A DNA stretch of 64,000 bases from Aestuariivirga litoralis. GTDB lineage: Bacteria; Pseudomonadota; Alphaproteobacteria; Rhizobiales; Aestuariivirgaceae. Position 1 is the first letter of the stretch. The number at the start of each line of letters is the position of its first letter. The position numbers and the translations under genes were made by a program. The notes below the pieces were generated by a model. It was not told where the DNA came from. It saw nothing but the letters and a program-made list of their open reading frames with translations, and searched no databases. Of this stretch, positions 34,063-43,430 are shown one piece after another. The stretch spans positions 186,001-250,000 of the forward strand of contig NZ_QKVK01000006.1 in NCBI RefSeq assembly GCF_003234965.1, in the 5' to 3' direction.

Positions 34063-34070
34063 GAAGACAA

Positions 34071-35348
34071 ATGGCTGAGAGAACACCGGGTTTCGACACG
34101 CTGGCACTGCATGCCGGCCAGGCGCCAGACCCCGCAACGGGCGCGCGCATCACGCCGATCTACCAGACCACGGCCTACGTCTTCAACGACGTGCAGCACG
34201 CCTCCGACCTCTTCGCGCTCAGGGCCTTCGGCAACATCTACACCCGCATCATGAACCCGACGCAGGGTGCGCTCGAAGGCAAGGTGACGGCACTCGAAGG
34301 CGGCACGGCCTCGCTCGCCGTGGCCTCGGGCCATGCGGCCCAGCTCCTCGCCTTCCACACCATCATGCAGCCGGGTGACGAGTTCGTCGCGGCACGCCAG
34401 CTCTATGGCGGCTCGATCAACCAGTTCAGCCACTCGTTCAAGTCCTTCGGCTGGCACGTGGTGTGGGCCGATGGCGATGATCTCTCCTCCTTCGAGAAGG
34501 CGATCTCGCCCAAGACCAAGGCGATCTTCATCGAATCGCTCGCCAACCCCGGCGGCCGCGTGATGGACATCGCAGGTGTCGCAAAGATCGCGCAGAAGGC
34601 GGGGATCCCGCTCATCGTCGACAACACCATGGCAACACCTTACCTGTGCCGCCCCATCGAGCATGGCGCCAACATCGTGCTCCACTCGCTCACCAAGTTC
34701 ATGGGCGGGCACGGCAACTCGATGGGCGGCGTCCTCGTCGACGGCGGCAATTTCGACTGGTCGAAGTCTGGCCGCTATCCGCTGCTGTCGGAGCCCAACG
34801 GTTCCTATCACGGCCTCAAGCTGCACGAGACCTTCGGCAACATCGCCTTCGCCATCGCCGCGCGCGTGCTGGGCCTGCGCGATCTCGGTCCCTCGATTGC
34901 GCCGCTCAACGCCTTCCTCATCCTCACCGGCATGGAAACGCTGGGCCTGCGCATGCAGCGCCACTGCGACAATGCGCTGAAGGTGGCCGAGTGGCTGTCG
35001 AAGCACCCCAATGTCTCGTGGGTGAACTATGCCGGGCTTCCTGGCGACAAGTACCACGCGCTGCAGAAGAAATACTGCCCGCGCGGTGCCGGTGCCGTGT
35101 TCACCTTCGGCCTCAAGGGCGGCTATGACGCGGGCGTGCGCGCCGTCTCCTCCGTCAAGATGCTGTCGCACCTTGCCAACATCGGCGACACGCGCTCGCT
35201 CATCATCCACCCGGCCTCGACCACGCACAGCCAGCTCAACGCCGACCAGCTCAAGCTCGCCGGCGCCAGCCCCGACGTGGTGCGCCTGTCGATCGGGCTG
35301 GAGGATGTGGAAGACATCATCGCCGATCTCGATCAGGCGATCTCGTAA
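34071..35348 (+). CDS. metY: O-acetylhomoserine sulfhydrylase (PLP)
   Basis: A 425-residue enzyme of the Cys/Met-metabolism PLP family that makes homocysteine from O-acetylhomoserine and sulfide. FDTLALHAGQAPDPATGARI, TPIYQTTAYVFNDVQHA and NIYTRIMNPTQGALEG are typical of this branch rather than cystathionine synthase; the PLP Lys is in HSLTKFMGGHGNSMGG. The C-terminal SVKMLSHLANIGDTRSLIIH is conserved. With hom (21119) it supplies methionine synthesis. Preceded by an SD-sequestering hairpin and followed by a terminator. Confidence 0.92.
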   Translation: MAERTPGFDTLALHAGQAPDPATGARITPIYQTTAYVFNDVQHASDLFALRAFGNIYTRIMNPTQGALEGKVTALEGGTASLAVASGHAAQLLAFHTIMQPGDEFVAARQLYGGSINQFSHSFKSFGWHVVWADGDDLSSFEKAISPKTKAIFIESLANPGGRVMDIAGVAKIAQKAGIPLIVDNTMATPYLCRPIEHGANIVLHSLTKFMGGHGNSMGGVLVDGGNFDWSKSGRYPLLSEPNGSYHGLKLHETFGNIAFAIAARVLGLRDLGPSIAPLNAFLILTGMETLGLRMQRHCDNALKVAEWLSKHPNVSWVNYAGLPGDKYHALQKKYCPRGAGAVFTFGLKGGYDAGVRAVSSVKMLSHLANIGDTRSLIIHPASTTHSQLNADQLKLAGASPDVVRLSIGLEDVEDIIADLDQAIS

Positions 35349-35383
35349 GACCGCCGCACCTTCACATCCTTTACACTCACCTC

Positions 35384-35410
35384 GCCCGGGCTCGACCCGG
35401 GCGTCCTTTT
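35384..35410 (+). terminator. Terminator of metY
   Basis: GCCCGGG pairs with CCCGGGC around CTCGA, followed by GTCCTTTTCC. The stem core also resembles the family 1 repeats. Confidence 0.6.
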
Positions 35411-35529
35411 CCTTGCCGCCTGCAAAGGGCTGCGCGGATCAAGTCCGCCCAAGGCGAAGGACCTGCGAACTCCCCAACAAAACACTCCGCCCATGGAACA
35501 ACCCCGCACCTGCGGGGCTTTACGGCAGG

Positions 35530-36594
35530 ATGAATGCCTCGCCCGGAAGCACCCGCCGCCCGTTGCAAGTTCTGTTCCCGGCCCTGCTTGGCCCCGCCCT
35601 CCTGCTGCAGGTGGCAGCGGCGGGCGAGGCAGGCGCTGCAAGCGGCCTCACCATCCTGAAGCGCGATCTCTGTCACTCCTTCAAGATCGAGTGCCGCAGG
35701 CAGCCCCCGGCGCGGCCGGCAAAGCGCCCGGCCCCCAAGCCGAAGCCCGCAGCGAAGGCCGCGAAGCCGCAGCCCCAGGCGCAGGTTCCGGCTCCAGCCG
35801 TTCCAATCCCACGACAGAAGCCCGCACACGTCCCAAAGGCTGAGCCGGCGGCAGAGGTGCCCGTCGCATCGTCCGAAGCCCCGCCGGATTTCGCCAGCCC
35901 TGCCCCGCCCATCCCGCGCGCAAGGCCGTCGCCCCTCACCGGCCCGGCCCCCGAGACCCCCGCGCAGACCACGGAGACAGAGACGCCCCCTGCCGGCACA
36001 GCCAGCATCCCGCCGCAGACAGCGACCGTGTCCGGCCCCTCGACCTGCGCGCAAGGCCTGCGCGCCGCCAGGGTGCGCTTCGAGGTGCTGCCTTCAACCT
36101 TCGGCGCGGCAGGTTGCCCGCTGGCCGATCCGGTTCGCCTGCAGGCCGTGGAGACGCCTTCGGGCACCGTGAGCTTCCCCGAAGGCCCGGTCTTCAGCTG
36201 CCGCTTCGCACAGACCTTCGCACGCTGGGTGTCCGACACCGGGGCCGCCGTGGTGCTGGCCCAGACCGGCAAGCAGCTGGAGAGGATGGCCACGGGCCCC
36301 GGTTATCAATGCCGCCGCCGCAACGGCGATTCCTCCGGCAAGATGAGCGAGCACGCGGCGGGGGATGCCGTGGACATCACGTCCATGACCCTTGCGGGCG
36401 GCACGACCATCCGCATGGCGGACGCCATCAACCCCGCATCCCCCTCCTATCCCGTGCTGCGGGCGCTCCGCACCACTGCCTGCGGCTATTTCACCACGGT
36501 GCTCGGTCCTGGCGCCAACGAAGCCCACAGGGAACACTATCACTTCGACCTCGGCCGGCATGGCAAGTCCGCCAACTACCGGATCTGCGAGTGA
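35530..36594 (+). CDS. Extensin-like family protein with Pro/Ala-rich linker
   Basis: A 354-residue exported protein. A signal-like stretch (LQVLFPALLGPALLLQVAAA) is followed by a linker rich in Pro/Ala/Lys (about 55-170) and a C-terminal extensin-like domain: CRFAQTFARWVSD, YQCRRRNGDSSGKMSEHAAG and DAVDITSM with the closing HREHYHFDLGRHGKSANYR. The SEH..ADAVD and HYHFD motifs resemble a peptidase-like metal site. A paralogue lies at 56744. Likely a cell-wall enzyme; the start is chosen at ATG 35530, with a weak SD. Confidence 0.82.
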   Translation: MNASPGSTRRPLQVLFPALLGPALLLQVAAAGEAGAASGLTILKRDLCHSFKIECRRQPPARPAKRPAPKPKPAAKAAKPQPQAQVPAPAVPIPRQKPAHVPKAEPAAEVPVASSEAPPDFASPAPPIPRARPSPLTGPAPETPAQTTETETPPAGTASIPPQTATVSGPSTCAQGLRAARVRFEVLPSTFGAAGCPLADPVRLQAVETPSGTVSFPEGPVFSCRFAQTFARWVSDTGAAVVLAQTGKQLERMATGPGYQCRRRNGDSSGKMSEHAAGDAVDITSMTLAGGTTIRMADAINPASPSYPVLRALRTTACGYFTTVLGPGANEAHREHYHFDLGRHGKSANYRICE

Positions 36595-36640
36595 GGTCTT
36601 TTTATTCCTCTCGCCTTCGGGGAGAGAGGACCGATCTGCG

Positions 36641-37687
36641 CTAGGCTTTCACGTGGCGCAGCACGGCCATGCGCTGGCCTTTCAGCTCGCGATGCAGGTT
36701 CCAGATCGCGGCGGCGAACACGATGAGGGCCCCGCCCTGGTGCGCCAGGCCCAGCCACAGCGGCACGGCCCAGAGCAGCGTCCATATTCCCAGCGCCACC
36801 TGCCCCAGCACGGCCACCAGCAGCATCTGGCTCGCCCTGCTCCGCACCACCCAGGCCTGCGCCGCAACGAGGAGGAAGATCACATAGGCGAGGTTGCGAT
36901 GGTTGAACTGCACGGTCAGCGCATTCTCGAACATGTTGCGCCACCAGGGCTCGCCCACGAACAGGCCCTTGGGGATCACGGCGCCGTCGATCAGCGGCCA
37001 GGTGTTGTAGCCGAAGCCCGCGTCGAGGCCCGCGACGAAGCCCCCCGCCGCGATCTGCAGCAGCACGAGGGCGGCGATCAGCAGGGCCAGCCATTGCTGT
37101 CCCGTTTCTGGCACATGCCGCTTCAGGCCCAGCCCGAAGGCCACCCACAGGATGGCGCCGTAGATGAAGGTGGCGAGCGAGAGATGGGCCGCCAGCCGGT
37201 ACTGGCTCACATCCACCCGGTCGACGAGGCCCGAGGCCACCATGTACCAGCCGAGCGCGCCCTGCAGCCCCCCGAGCACGAACAGGATGCCGCAGCGGAT
37301 GGCGGTGGAGCGGCTGAGAGCCCCCGTCACCGCGAAATAGGCAAAGGGCAGGAAGAAGGCGAGCCCGATCACCCGTCCGAGGAAGCGGTGCGACCACTCC
37401 CACCAGTAGATGAACTCGAACTCCGAAAGCGACATCCCCTTGTTGACGAGGTGGTACTCCGGGATCTGCTGGTATTTCTGGAAGGCTTCCAGCCACTGCG
37501 CCTCGGTCATCGGCGGAATGGCGCCCAGCAGCGGCTTCCATTCGGTGATGGAAAGCCCGCTGTCGGTGAGCCGCGTGGCGCCGCCCACGATCACCATGCA
37601 AAAGATGAGCGCCGCCATGCCGAGGAGCCAGGCCCGCACATAGGGCAGCGCCGAGCTTTGCCGGAAGTTCAGGGTTTCAGCTGTCAT
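36641..37687 (-). CDS. ctaA: Heme A synthase
   Basis: A 348-residue COX15/CtaA membrane protein that oxidises heme O to heme A for cytochrome oxidase. Eight hydrophobic helices are visible, with GGATRLTDSGLSITEWKP, WWEWSHRFLGRVIGL (His ligand pair region), YRLAAHLSLA and VQFNHRNLAYV. Length matches the alphaproteobacterial form. The neighbour across the divergent gap is a DUF2842 protein, as is often seen in this class. Confidence 0.95.
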   Translation of the reverse strand: MTAETLNFRQSSALPYVRAWLLGMAALIFCMVIVGGATRLTDSGLSITEWKPLLGAIPPMTEAQWLEAFQKYQQIPEYHLVNKGMSLSEFEFIYWWEWSHRFLGRVIGLAFFLPFAYFAVTGALSRSTAIRCGILFVLGGLQGALGWYMVASGLVDRVDVSQYRLAAHLSLATFIYGAILWVAFGLGLKRHVPETGQQWLALLIAALVLLQIAAGGFVAGLDAGFGYNTWPLIDGAVIPKGLFVGEPWWRNMFENALTVQFNHRNLAYVIFLLVAAQAWVVRSRASQMLLVAVLGQVALGIWTLLWAVPLWLGLAHQGGALIVFAAAIWNLHRELKGQRMAVLRHVKA

Positions 37688-37786
37688 GAGAGCGCATTAC
37701 GGCGGAGCCGCCCGCCGGTTCAAGTGATGAAGCGCCGCAGTGGCAGGACCTTGCGCCGCGCCCCCGCTGCCCCTATCAGCGGGCCC

Positions 37787-37996
37787 ATGAACATCCGCCG
37801 CCGCAAGGCCATCGGCACCGCCGCCACCGTGGTTTTCCTCATCGTCTATGCGCTGGTCATGATGGCGGTGGGCGGCATGCTGGTGGTTGGCCGCGGCCCG
37901 CTGTTCGAGCTGCCTTTCTACGCCCTCGCCGGGGCCGGCTGGCTTCCGGCGGTCATGGGCCTGATCCGCTGGATGTCGAAGCCCGACACGCCCTAG
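37787..37996 (+). CDS. DUF2842 small membrane protein
   Basis: A 69-residue protein with two membrane helices (AIGTAATVVFLIVYALVMMA and LPFYALAGAGWLPAVMGLI) and the family ending LIRWMSKPDTP. Usually next to ctaA in Alphaproteobacteria. Its stop shares CTAG with the convergent receiver-domain gene. Function unknown. Confidence 0.8.
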   Translation: MNIRRRKAIGTAATVVFLIVYALVMMAVGGMLVVGRGPLFELPFYALAGAGWLPAVMGLIRWMSKPDTP

Positions 37997-38379
37997 GCCA
38001 GCATTTCGCCCAGCACCGCCACGCAGCGCTCGGAGGCCACGGGCTTGCCGAGGTTCTCCACCCCGTCGAATTCCAGTTCGCCGCTGCGCAGGTGGTTGTA
38101 GGCGGTGGCGAGCACGAAGGGCACCTCCAGCTCGCGCAGGCGCCGGGCCACCGGCGTCACCAGCTCGCCCCTCAGGTTGAGGTCGAGAATCGCGGCATCC
38201 GGCACCTCGCCCTCGATCAGCCGCAGGGCGCGGCTCACCGAGGAGGCCGGCCCCAGGACGCGCATCCCGGCATGGGTGAGCGTCTGCTCGATGTCCCAGG
38301 CGATCATCATCTCGTCCTCGACGAGCAGCACGCTGCGCCCCATCAGGTGACTGGGCGGTTTCAAGATCAGTGTCGGCAC
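37993..38379 (-). CDS. Single-domain response regulator (receiver)
   Basis: A 128-residue receiver domain: VLLVEDEMMIAWDIEQTL with the acidic pair, phosphorylated Asp in DAAILDLNLRGE, switch Thr in VLATAYNH and Lys in ENLGKPV. No output domain. I start it at GTG 38379, preceded by GGAGG; an ATG at 38343 is possible. Such receivers often work with HisKA_2/HWE kinases, of which one is encoded at 422, but partnership is not shown. Confidence 0.85.
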   Translation of the reverse strand: MPTLILKPPSHLMGRSVLLVEDEMMIAWDIEQTLTHAGMRVLGPASSVSRALRLIEGEVPDAAILDLNLRGELVTPVARRLRELEVPFVLATAYNHLRSGELEFDGVENLGKPVASERCVAVLGEMLA

Positions 38380-38645
38380 GTTCCCTCCGCGTAGCCCCGG
38401 GCGGGGTGTCGCACCAGAAAGTGTCGAGGATGAGGAACAGCCCACCCGCCACCGGATTTTTCCTTCCACGACGGCTCTGGAGAGGACGGACCTGATGAAA
38501 CATCTGCGTATTCATGAACGACGGCGGCGGCATGCAATGCGCGCCGGATGATCGCGTCTGCAGCGACGATGGGGCACCCGCCGCTACCGCCGCGACAGCC
38601 AGCCGATGGACGGCCTGGCGCAGTAACAGAATCGCGGCGCCGGCC

Positions 38646-38933
38646 TTACTTGAGGGCCGGCGTCTCGTCCTCCAGCGGCAGGGCGCCGTCATTGTCGTTT
38701 TCCGCAAAGGCTTCGACCGGATCGGTTTTCGGCCATTCGAACCGCAGCCCGGCGATGTTGACGCCGTGGCGCCCGCGGTCCTTGACATCAACCACATTGA
38801 CCAGCCGCCGTGCCCCGTCGCGGTCGAGGCGTACCGCGATCTCACCCTCGACGCCGATGTCGCGCAGCGCATCGATGAAGCCAAGGGAGGCCCGGAGAAG
38901 CCCGATCAGGCGGGGGTCCAGTTCGCCGGCCAT
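38646..38933 (-). CDS. Small hypothetical protein
   Basis: A 95-residue soluble protein: LDPRLIGLLRASLGFIDALR, VEGEIAVRLDRDGARRLVNV and an acidic tail (NDNDGALPLEDETPALK). GGAAGGA 6 bases before ATG 38933 decides the start. Not recognised. Faces the small gene at 39163 across an AT-rich promoter region. Confidence 0.6.
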   Translation of the reverse strand: MAGELDPRLIGLLRASLGFIDALRDIGVEGEIAVRLDRDGARRLVNVVDVKDRGRHGVNIAGLRFEWPKTDPVEAFAENDNDGALPLEDETPALK

Positions 38934-39162
38934 GTCAAATCCTTCCGTTGCCGTGTTCAGAAAGAATTTACCGTCACCCACCACTGAAAACATCCTGAAA
39001 CTTCCTTCTGAAGTCGTTTACACATCCGTATGGTAAGGATAAGTCCTTAATCCGAAATGGTTTTCTGAAACGCTTCTCGGTAAAGACTTTCTTGCCGCAA
39101 ATCCGAAAATCCTGTGACGGGCGTTACGGGCCTGCACAGAAATCGATGTTACAAACCTTTTC

Positions 39163-39273
39163 ATGCGCAGACCTGACCACATGCCCCATGCCGCCGCCGG
39201 CCACGCACTCATCGCGGCCGCCCTCGGCCTGTCGCTTCTGGTGATGGCCGTCCTGCTGATGGCGGGATACTGA
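39163..39273 (+). CDS. Possible 36-residue membrane peptide
   Basis: An ORF with one strong hydrophobic segment (ALIAAALGLSLLVMAVLLMA) ending in GY. Third positions are G/C-rich as in local genes. No good SD before ATG 39163 or 39181. Small single-pass proteins of this sort are common in Alphaproteobacteria, but evidence is thin. Confidence 0.35.
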   Translation: MRRPDHMPHAAAGHALIAAALGLSLLVMAVLLMAGY

Positions 39274-39381
39274 AAACCCGCGCCTCCGTCTTTGACCGCC
39301 CTGCCCGCCTCCTGTAAGCTGGCCATAGTCTATCCCGTTCTGTCGTCTTGGCTCTGTCCGGCACACGCAAGGGAGACGCAC

Positions 39382-39570
39382 ATGTTCTTTGAAATCATTG
39401 TCGTGCTTGTCCTGCTGGCCTTCGCCGGCTGGTGGCTGCATCAGCGGCGCAAGGCCGCCACGCCGCCGGCTGCGGGCGCAGATGAGGAGCCAGGCCGCCA
39501 TGACCACGCGCAAGCCTATGAGCGCGCCAAGGCAGAGGCCGAGCTGCAACGCTGGAGCGGGCCTCAGTAA
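39382..39570 (+). CDS. Small membrane-anchored protein
   Basis: A 62-residue protein: N-terminal helix FFEIIVVLVLLAFAGWWLHQ then a charged tail (AYERAKAEAELQRW). GGGAGA 6 bases before ATG 39382. Not recognised. Confidence 0.6.
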   Translation: MFFEIIVVLVLLAFAGWWLHQRRKAATPPAAGADEEPGRHDHAQAYERAKAEAELQRWSGPQ

Positions 39571-39626
39571 CCGCGGCCAGCCAATAAAAAAAGGACCGGG
39601 CATTTCTGCCAAGTCCTTGTTTTAAA

Positions 39627-39703
39627 TGGTCGGAGCGATTGGATTCGAACCAACGACCCCTATCCCCCCAGAATAGTGCGCTACCGGGCTGCGCTACGCT
39701 CCG
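39627..39703 (-). tRNA. tRNA-Pro (GGG)
   Basis: Minus strand: acceptor CGGAGCG/CGCTCCG, anticodon stem CTATT/GATAG with loop CTGGGGG (anticodon GGG), T-loop TTCGAAT, discriminator A and encoded CCA. It sits next to MerR/ihfA, as usual in this class. Confidence 0.95.
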
Positions 39704-39757
39704 ACACGGCGCCGCTGTAGCATTGTTCAGCGCCCAGCGAAAGCCCTATTCGACGTC

Positions 39758-40288
39758 TCAACGGCCTTGGGAAGGATCGAGAATCCGCCGCGCGTCGCCG
39801 AGGTCGCGCAGCGCGGCCCGCAGCATGTCGGCATGGTTCTCCGAAAGCCGGTTCACCACCACGCGCACCTCGCCCAGCGGCAGCAGGGGCTGTGCCGGGG
39901 CCTCTGCCGCTGGTGCTGCCTCGCCCTTGGCGCCTTTCACGCGCGGGGCGGGCTTGGACATGCCGGGGGGCGGCGCCGAGGCCATTTCGCCCTCGCGCTT
40001 CCTCGGTTCGATCTCGCCGCGGCCGACGCCTGCCACATAGGAGGCGCCATCCTCCTTCAGGATCTTCTGCACCCCGCGGATGGTATAGCCCTCGCGGTAG
40101 AGAAGGCTGCGGATACCCTTGAGGAGTTCCACGTCGGCAGGCCGGTAATAGCGCCGGCCGCCCGCCCGTTTCATTGGCTTTATCTGCGAGAACCGGGTTT
40201 CCCAGAAGCGCAGCACATGCTGCGGAACATCCAGTTCCTCAGCCGCCTCGCTGATGGTGCGGAAGGCGTCGGGAGATTTTTCCACCAT
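39758..40288 (-). CDS. MerR-family transcriptional regulator
   Basis: A 176-residue protein with an N-terminal Mer[44 protein letters not shown] and [12 protein letters not shown]. The middle is Pro/Lys-rich and the C-terminus has no metal-binding cysteines, so it is not a metal sensor. It follows ihfA in a conserved order; targets unknown. Confidence 0.9.
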   Translation of the reverse strand: MVEKSPDAFRTISEAAEELDVPQHVLRFWETRFSQIKPMKRAGGRRYYRPADVELLKGIRSLLYREGYTIRGVQKILKEDGASYVAGVGRGEIEPRKREGEMASAPPPGMSKPAPRVKGAKGEAAPAAEAPAQPLLPLGEVRVVVNRLSENHADMLRAALRDLGDARRILDPSQGR

Positions 40289-40326
40289 GCGGCATCCCTC
40301 CTTAGGATGCGGCGTGCCGCGAAAGC

Positions 40327-40641
40327 CTATTCTTCCTCGGAGCCGCCTTCGAGGCCATTGATGACGTTCTTCATCACCTGGCTGGGACGGAACACAAGCA
40401 CGCGGCGGGGGGTGATGGGCACTTCCTCGCCGGTCTTCGGGTTGCGGCCGACGCGGCCGTTCTTCGAGCGCACCATGAAGGTGCCGAAGGACGACAGCTT
40501 CACCGTTTCGCCATGGACCAGATGCTCCGACATCATGTCGAGCATGCTCTTCACCAGATCTGCCGACTCGCTGCGCGACAGGCCGATCTGACGGTGGACA
40601 GCTTCACTGAGATCGGCGCGGGTGAGAGTCTTGCCAGCCAT
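40327..40641 (-). CDS. ihfA: Integration host factor alpha subunit
   Basis: A 104-residue HU/IHF-fold DNA-bending protein: [60 protein letters not shown]. The intercalating Pro is in RNPKTG. It works as a dimer with IhfB. Confidence 0.95.
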   Translation of the reverse strand: MAGKTLTRADLSEAVHRQIGLSRSESADLVKSMLDMMSEHLVHGETVKLSSFGTFMVRSKNGRVGRNPKTGEEVPITPRRVLVFRPSQVMKNVINGLEGGSEEE

Positions 40642-40734
40642 TCTGAACCCCCTGCAAGGATTCAGAAACTACGGTGCGGCCCGCCGCCGGTCAACAGGAA
40701 TTATCGGGTAACTCAAGGGGTTACAGCGGAAGCT

Positions 40735-41727
40735 TCAGTAGCGTGCCAGAACCGCGCCCCAGGTGAAGCCGCCGCCCATGGCCTCGAACAGCACAAGCTC
40801 GCCCTTCCTGATGCGCCCGTCCTTCACCGCAACGTCGAAGGCCAGCGGAATGGAGGCAGCGGATGTGTTGCCATGGCGGTCGAGCGTGATCACGATCCGG
40901 TCTTCGCGGATGCCCAGCTTCTTCGCCGTGCCCTCGAGGATGCGGCGGTTGGCCTGGTGCGGCACGAACCAGTCAACCTCGGCGGGCGCCACATGGGCAA
41001 GCTTCATCGCCTCGTCCATGACGGTGGCGATGTTGGTGACCGCGTGCTTGAACACCTCGCGCCCCTCCATGCGGAGGTGGCCCACGGTCTTGGTCGTGGA
41101 CGGCCCGCCATCGACATAGAGCTTGTCGCTGTGCCGCCCGTCGGAGCGGATGCGGGTGACGAGGATGCCCGGGCTTTCCGGCACATCCGGATGCTGTTCC
41201 GCCTTCAGAACCACCGCACCCGCGCCATCGCCGAACAGCACGCAGGTGCCGCGGTCTGTCCAGTCGAGGATGCGCGAGAAGGTTTCGGAGCCGATGACGA
41301 GGGCGCATTTCGCCTGCCCGGCTTTCAGCATCGCGTCAGCCACGCTCAGCGCATAGACGAAGCCGGAGCATACCGCCTGCACGTCGAAGGCAGCGCCCTG
41401 GGTGATGCCGAGATCATATTGAACCAGCGTTGCGGTGGCCGGGAACGTGTTGTCCGGCGTGGCGGTGGCGAGGATGATGAGATCGACCTCTTCCGCCGCG
41501 ATGCCGGCATGCTCCAGCGCACGCTTGGCGGCGAGCGTTCCCAGCGTGCGCGTCGTCTCGCCCTCGCCGGCGATGTAGCGGGATTTGATTCCTGTGCGCT
41601 CGACGATCCATTCATCGCTGGTGTCGACGATCTTGCTCAGGTCGGCGTTGGTCATCACGCGCTGCGGAAGCGCTGATCCGCATCCGGCGATGACGGACCT
41701 GGTCACGGTCTTCGTCTGGTCGTTCAT
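40735..41727 (-). CDS. fabH: 3-oxoacyl-ACP synthase III
   Basis: A 330-residue KAS III that starts fatty-acid synthesis by joining acetyl-CoA and malonyl-ACP. The Cys nucleophile is in [16 protein letters not shown], His in [13 protein letters not shown], and Asn in [10 protein letters not shown]. The start overlaps the plsX stop (ATGA). Confidence 0.96.
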   Translation of the reverse strand: MNDQTKTVTRSVIAGCGSALPQRVMTNADLSKIVDTSDEWIVERTGIKSRYIAGEGETTRTLGTLAAKRALEHAGIAAEEVDLIILATATPDNTFPATATLVQYDLGITQGAAFDVQAVCSGFVYALSVADAMLKAGQAKCALVIGSETFSRILDWTDRGTCVLFGDGAGAVVLKAEQHPDVPESPGILVTRIRSDGRHSDKLYVDGGPSTTKTVGHLRMEGREVFKHAVTNIATVMDEAMKLAHVAPAEVDWFVPHQANRRILEGTAKKLGIREDRIVITLDRHGNTSAASIPLAFDVAVKDGRIRKGELVLFEAMGGGFTWGAVLARY

Positions 41728-42788
41728 AGGCTGGCTTCCGCTGGGGCTTCAGGCTGTTTCAGCAGCCCCGTCATCAGTTCAACGTCGGTCTTGATCTTGT
41801 TCACGAGATCGTTGCGCACGATCTCCAGCGTCACGTCGATGGCCGTGGCGAAGCCCAGCGCATCGGTGCCGCCGTGGCTCTTCACGACGACGCCATTGAG
41901 CCCCAGGAACACGCCGCCATTGTGCTTGCGGGGGTCCATCCTGTCCTTCAGCGCGCGGAAGGCGCCCTGCGCCAGGAAGGCGCCGATCTTCGACATCAGC
42001 GTGCGCTGCAGGCAGAGGCGCAGATAGGTGGAAAGCTGCTTCGCCGTGCCCTCCGCCGCCTTCAGGGCAATGTTGCCGGTGAAGCCCTCGGTGACCACCA
42101 CGTCCACCGTGCCCTTGCCGATGTCGTCACCCTCGACGAAGCCCATGTATTCGATGGGAAGCTTGGAATCGCGCAGGATGCGGCCCGCCTCCTTCACCTG
42201 CTCCTGGCCCTTGATCTCCTCCACCCCGACATTCAGCAGGCCGACGGTGGGCTTCTCGAGGCCCAGCAGGCAGCGGGCCATGGCCTCGCCCATCACTGCG
42301 AATTCGACGAGTTGGCTCGCGTCCGCACCGATGGTGGCGCCCACGTCGAGCACCACGCTCTCGCTGCGCATGGTCGGCCACATGGCGGCGATGGCGGGGC
42401 GGGAAATGCCGGGAAGCGTCTTCAGCACGAAGCGCGCCATGGCCATCAGCGCGCCGGTGTTTCCGGCGGAGACTGCGGCATCCGCCTGCCCTGTCCGCAC
42501 CGCATCGATGGCCAGCCACATGCTGCTCTTGCCGCGGCCCTGGCGCAGCGCCTGGCTGGGCTTGGCATCCATGGTCACGAATACGTCGGTATGGATGATT
42601 TCGGCCCGCTGCTTCAGCCTGGGGTAGCGTTCCACCAGCGGCGCCACCCGGCTGCGGTCACCCACCAGCAGGAAGCGCAGCTCCGGGTGGCGCTCGGCGC
42701 AGAGCGCCGCCCCGGGAATCACCACCTCGGGACCGGTATCGCCACCCATCGCATCCAGCGCGATGGTCAAATGTTTCTTCGTCGTCAA
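41724..42788 (-). CDS. plsX: Phosphate acyltransferase PlsX
   Basis: A 354-residue acyl-ACP:phosphate transacylase of phospholipid synthesis. [34 protein letters not shown] and [26 protein letters not shown]-like [11 protein letters not shown] are conserved. The start is TTG at 42788. It precedes fabH by a 4-base overlap, the usual order; rpmF is not between DUF177 and plsX here. Confidence 0.95.
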   Translation of the reverse strand: MTTKKHLTIALDAMGGDTGPEVVIPGAALCAERHPELRFLLVGDRSRVAPLVERYPRLKQRAEIIHTDVFVTMDAKPSQALRQGRGKSSMWLAIDAVRTGQADAAVSAGNTGALMAMARFVLKTLPGISRPAIAAMWPTMRSESVVLDVGATIGADASQLVEFAVMGEAMARCLLGLEKPTVGLLNVGVEEIKGQEQVKEAGRILRDSKLPIEYMGFVEGDDIGKGTVDVVVTEGFTGNIALKAAEGTAKQLSTYLRLCLQRTLMSKIGAFLAQGAFRALKDRMDPRKHNGGVFLGLNGVVVKSHGGTDALGFATAIDVTLEIVRNDLVNKIKTDVELMTGLLKQPEAPAEASL

Positions 42789-42914
42789 AGCCTTGCCGAT
42801 ACTCGCCCCAGGTCCACCGCAGCGCAGGCTGGAACCTGCCGCGGCTGATTCAAGGCTTAGGAGATTGGCTGGTGAAAGTCATTCCAAAAACGGCAGCCGA
42901 ACCTTCCGCAAACG

Positions 42915-43430
42915 TCAACCGCCCTTCTTCTCGGCGAGCACGGCGAAGGGCGAAGGCGCCTTGTCGGCAGGGCCATCATCCTCCACGTGTCCGGGAAAGG
43001 CCTCACCGGGCTGGCGCGGATAGGGGTCCAGGTCCAGCGCCAGGGTCTCGGCCACCACCTCGCCAAGGTCGATCCAGCCATTGTCGATGGGGTCGGCGTC
43101 GTCCTCCTGCTCATTGTCCACCACCGCGCCATGCGGCAGGAAATAGCGCGCGAGCGGCACCGAGATGGTCTCCCGGAACGCCTCGAGGCTGATGACCGAC
43201 ACCTGCTCCAGGTCTGCGGTAATGTGGCCCTCGAGCTTCATGCCGCCGCCGCGCCAGGGGGTGGCGCGGATCTCCGCCGACAGCGCATGAAGGGTGGGAA
43301 TCCTGAACCGGCGGGCCAGCGCCTTCAACTCCTCCGGATCGGCCGAGAGCTTTTCGGTGGAGCCGAGCTTGGGAACCCGGTCTACCTGCAAGGGGCGGGA
43401 AAACTCGACGTTCGGCGTGCGGTTCTTCAT
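42915..43430 (-). CDS. DUF177 (YceD-like) protein
   Basis: A 171-residue protein, with VISLEAFRETISVPLARYFL, the cysteine-free family pattern, and the conserved end DNGWIDLGEVVAETLALDLDPYPRQPGE. YceD-like proteins accompany rpmF/plsX and are thought to act in rRNA or ribosome matters. It overlaps the chaperone gene by 4 bases. Confidence 0.88.
   Translation of the reverse strand: MKNRTPNVEFSRPLQVDRVPKLGSTEKLSADPEELKALARRFRIPTLHALSAEIRATPWRGGGMKLEGHITADLEQVSVISLEAFRETISVPLARYFLPHGAVVDNEQEDDADPIDNGWIDLGEVVAETLALDLDPYPRQPGEAFPGHVEDDGPADKAPSPFAVLAEKKGG

Noticed and set aside
34000-34070. SAM-type riboswitch before metY
   Set aside because: No SAM-II or other known aptamer core is recognised; only a simple SD-covering hairpin is visible.
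36604-36632. Terminator between the extensin-like gene and ctaA
   Set aside because: The stem is imperfect and the T run lies on the wrong side of it for either gene.
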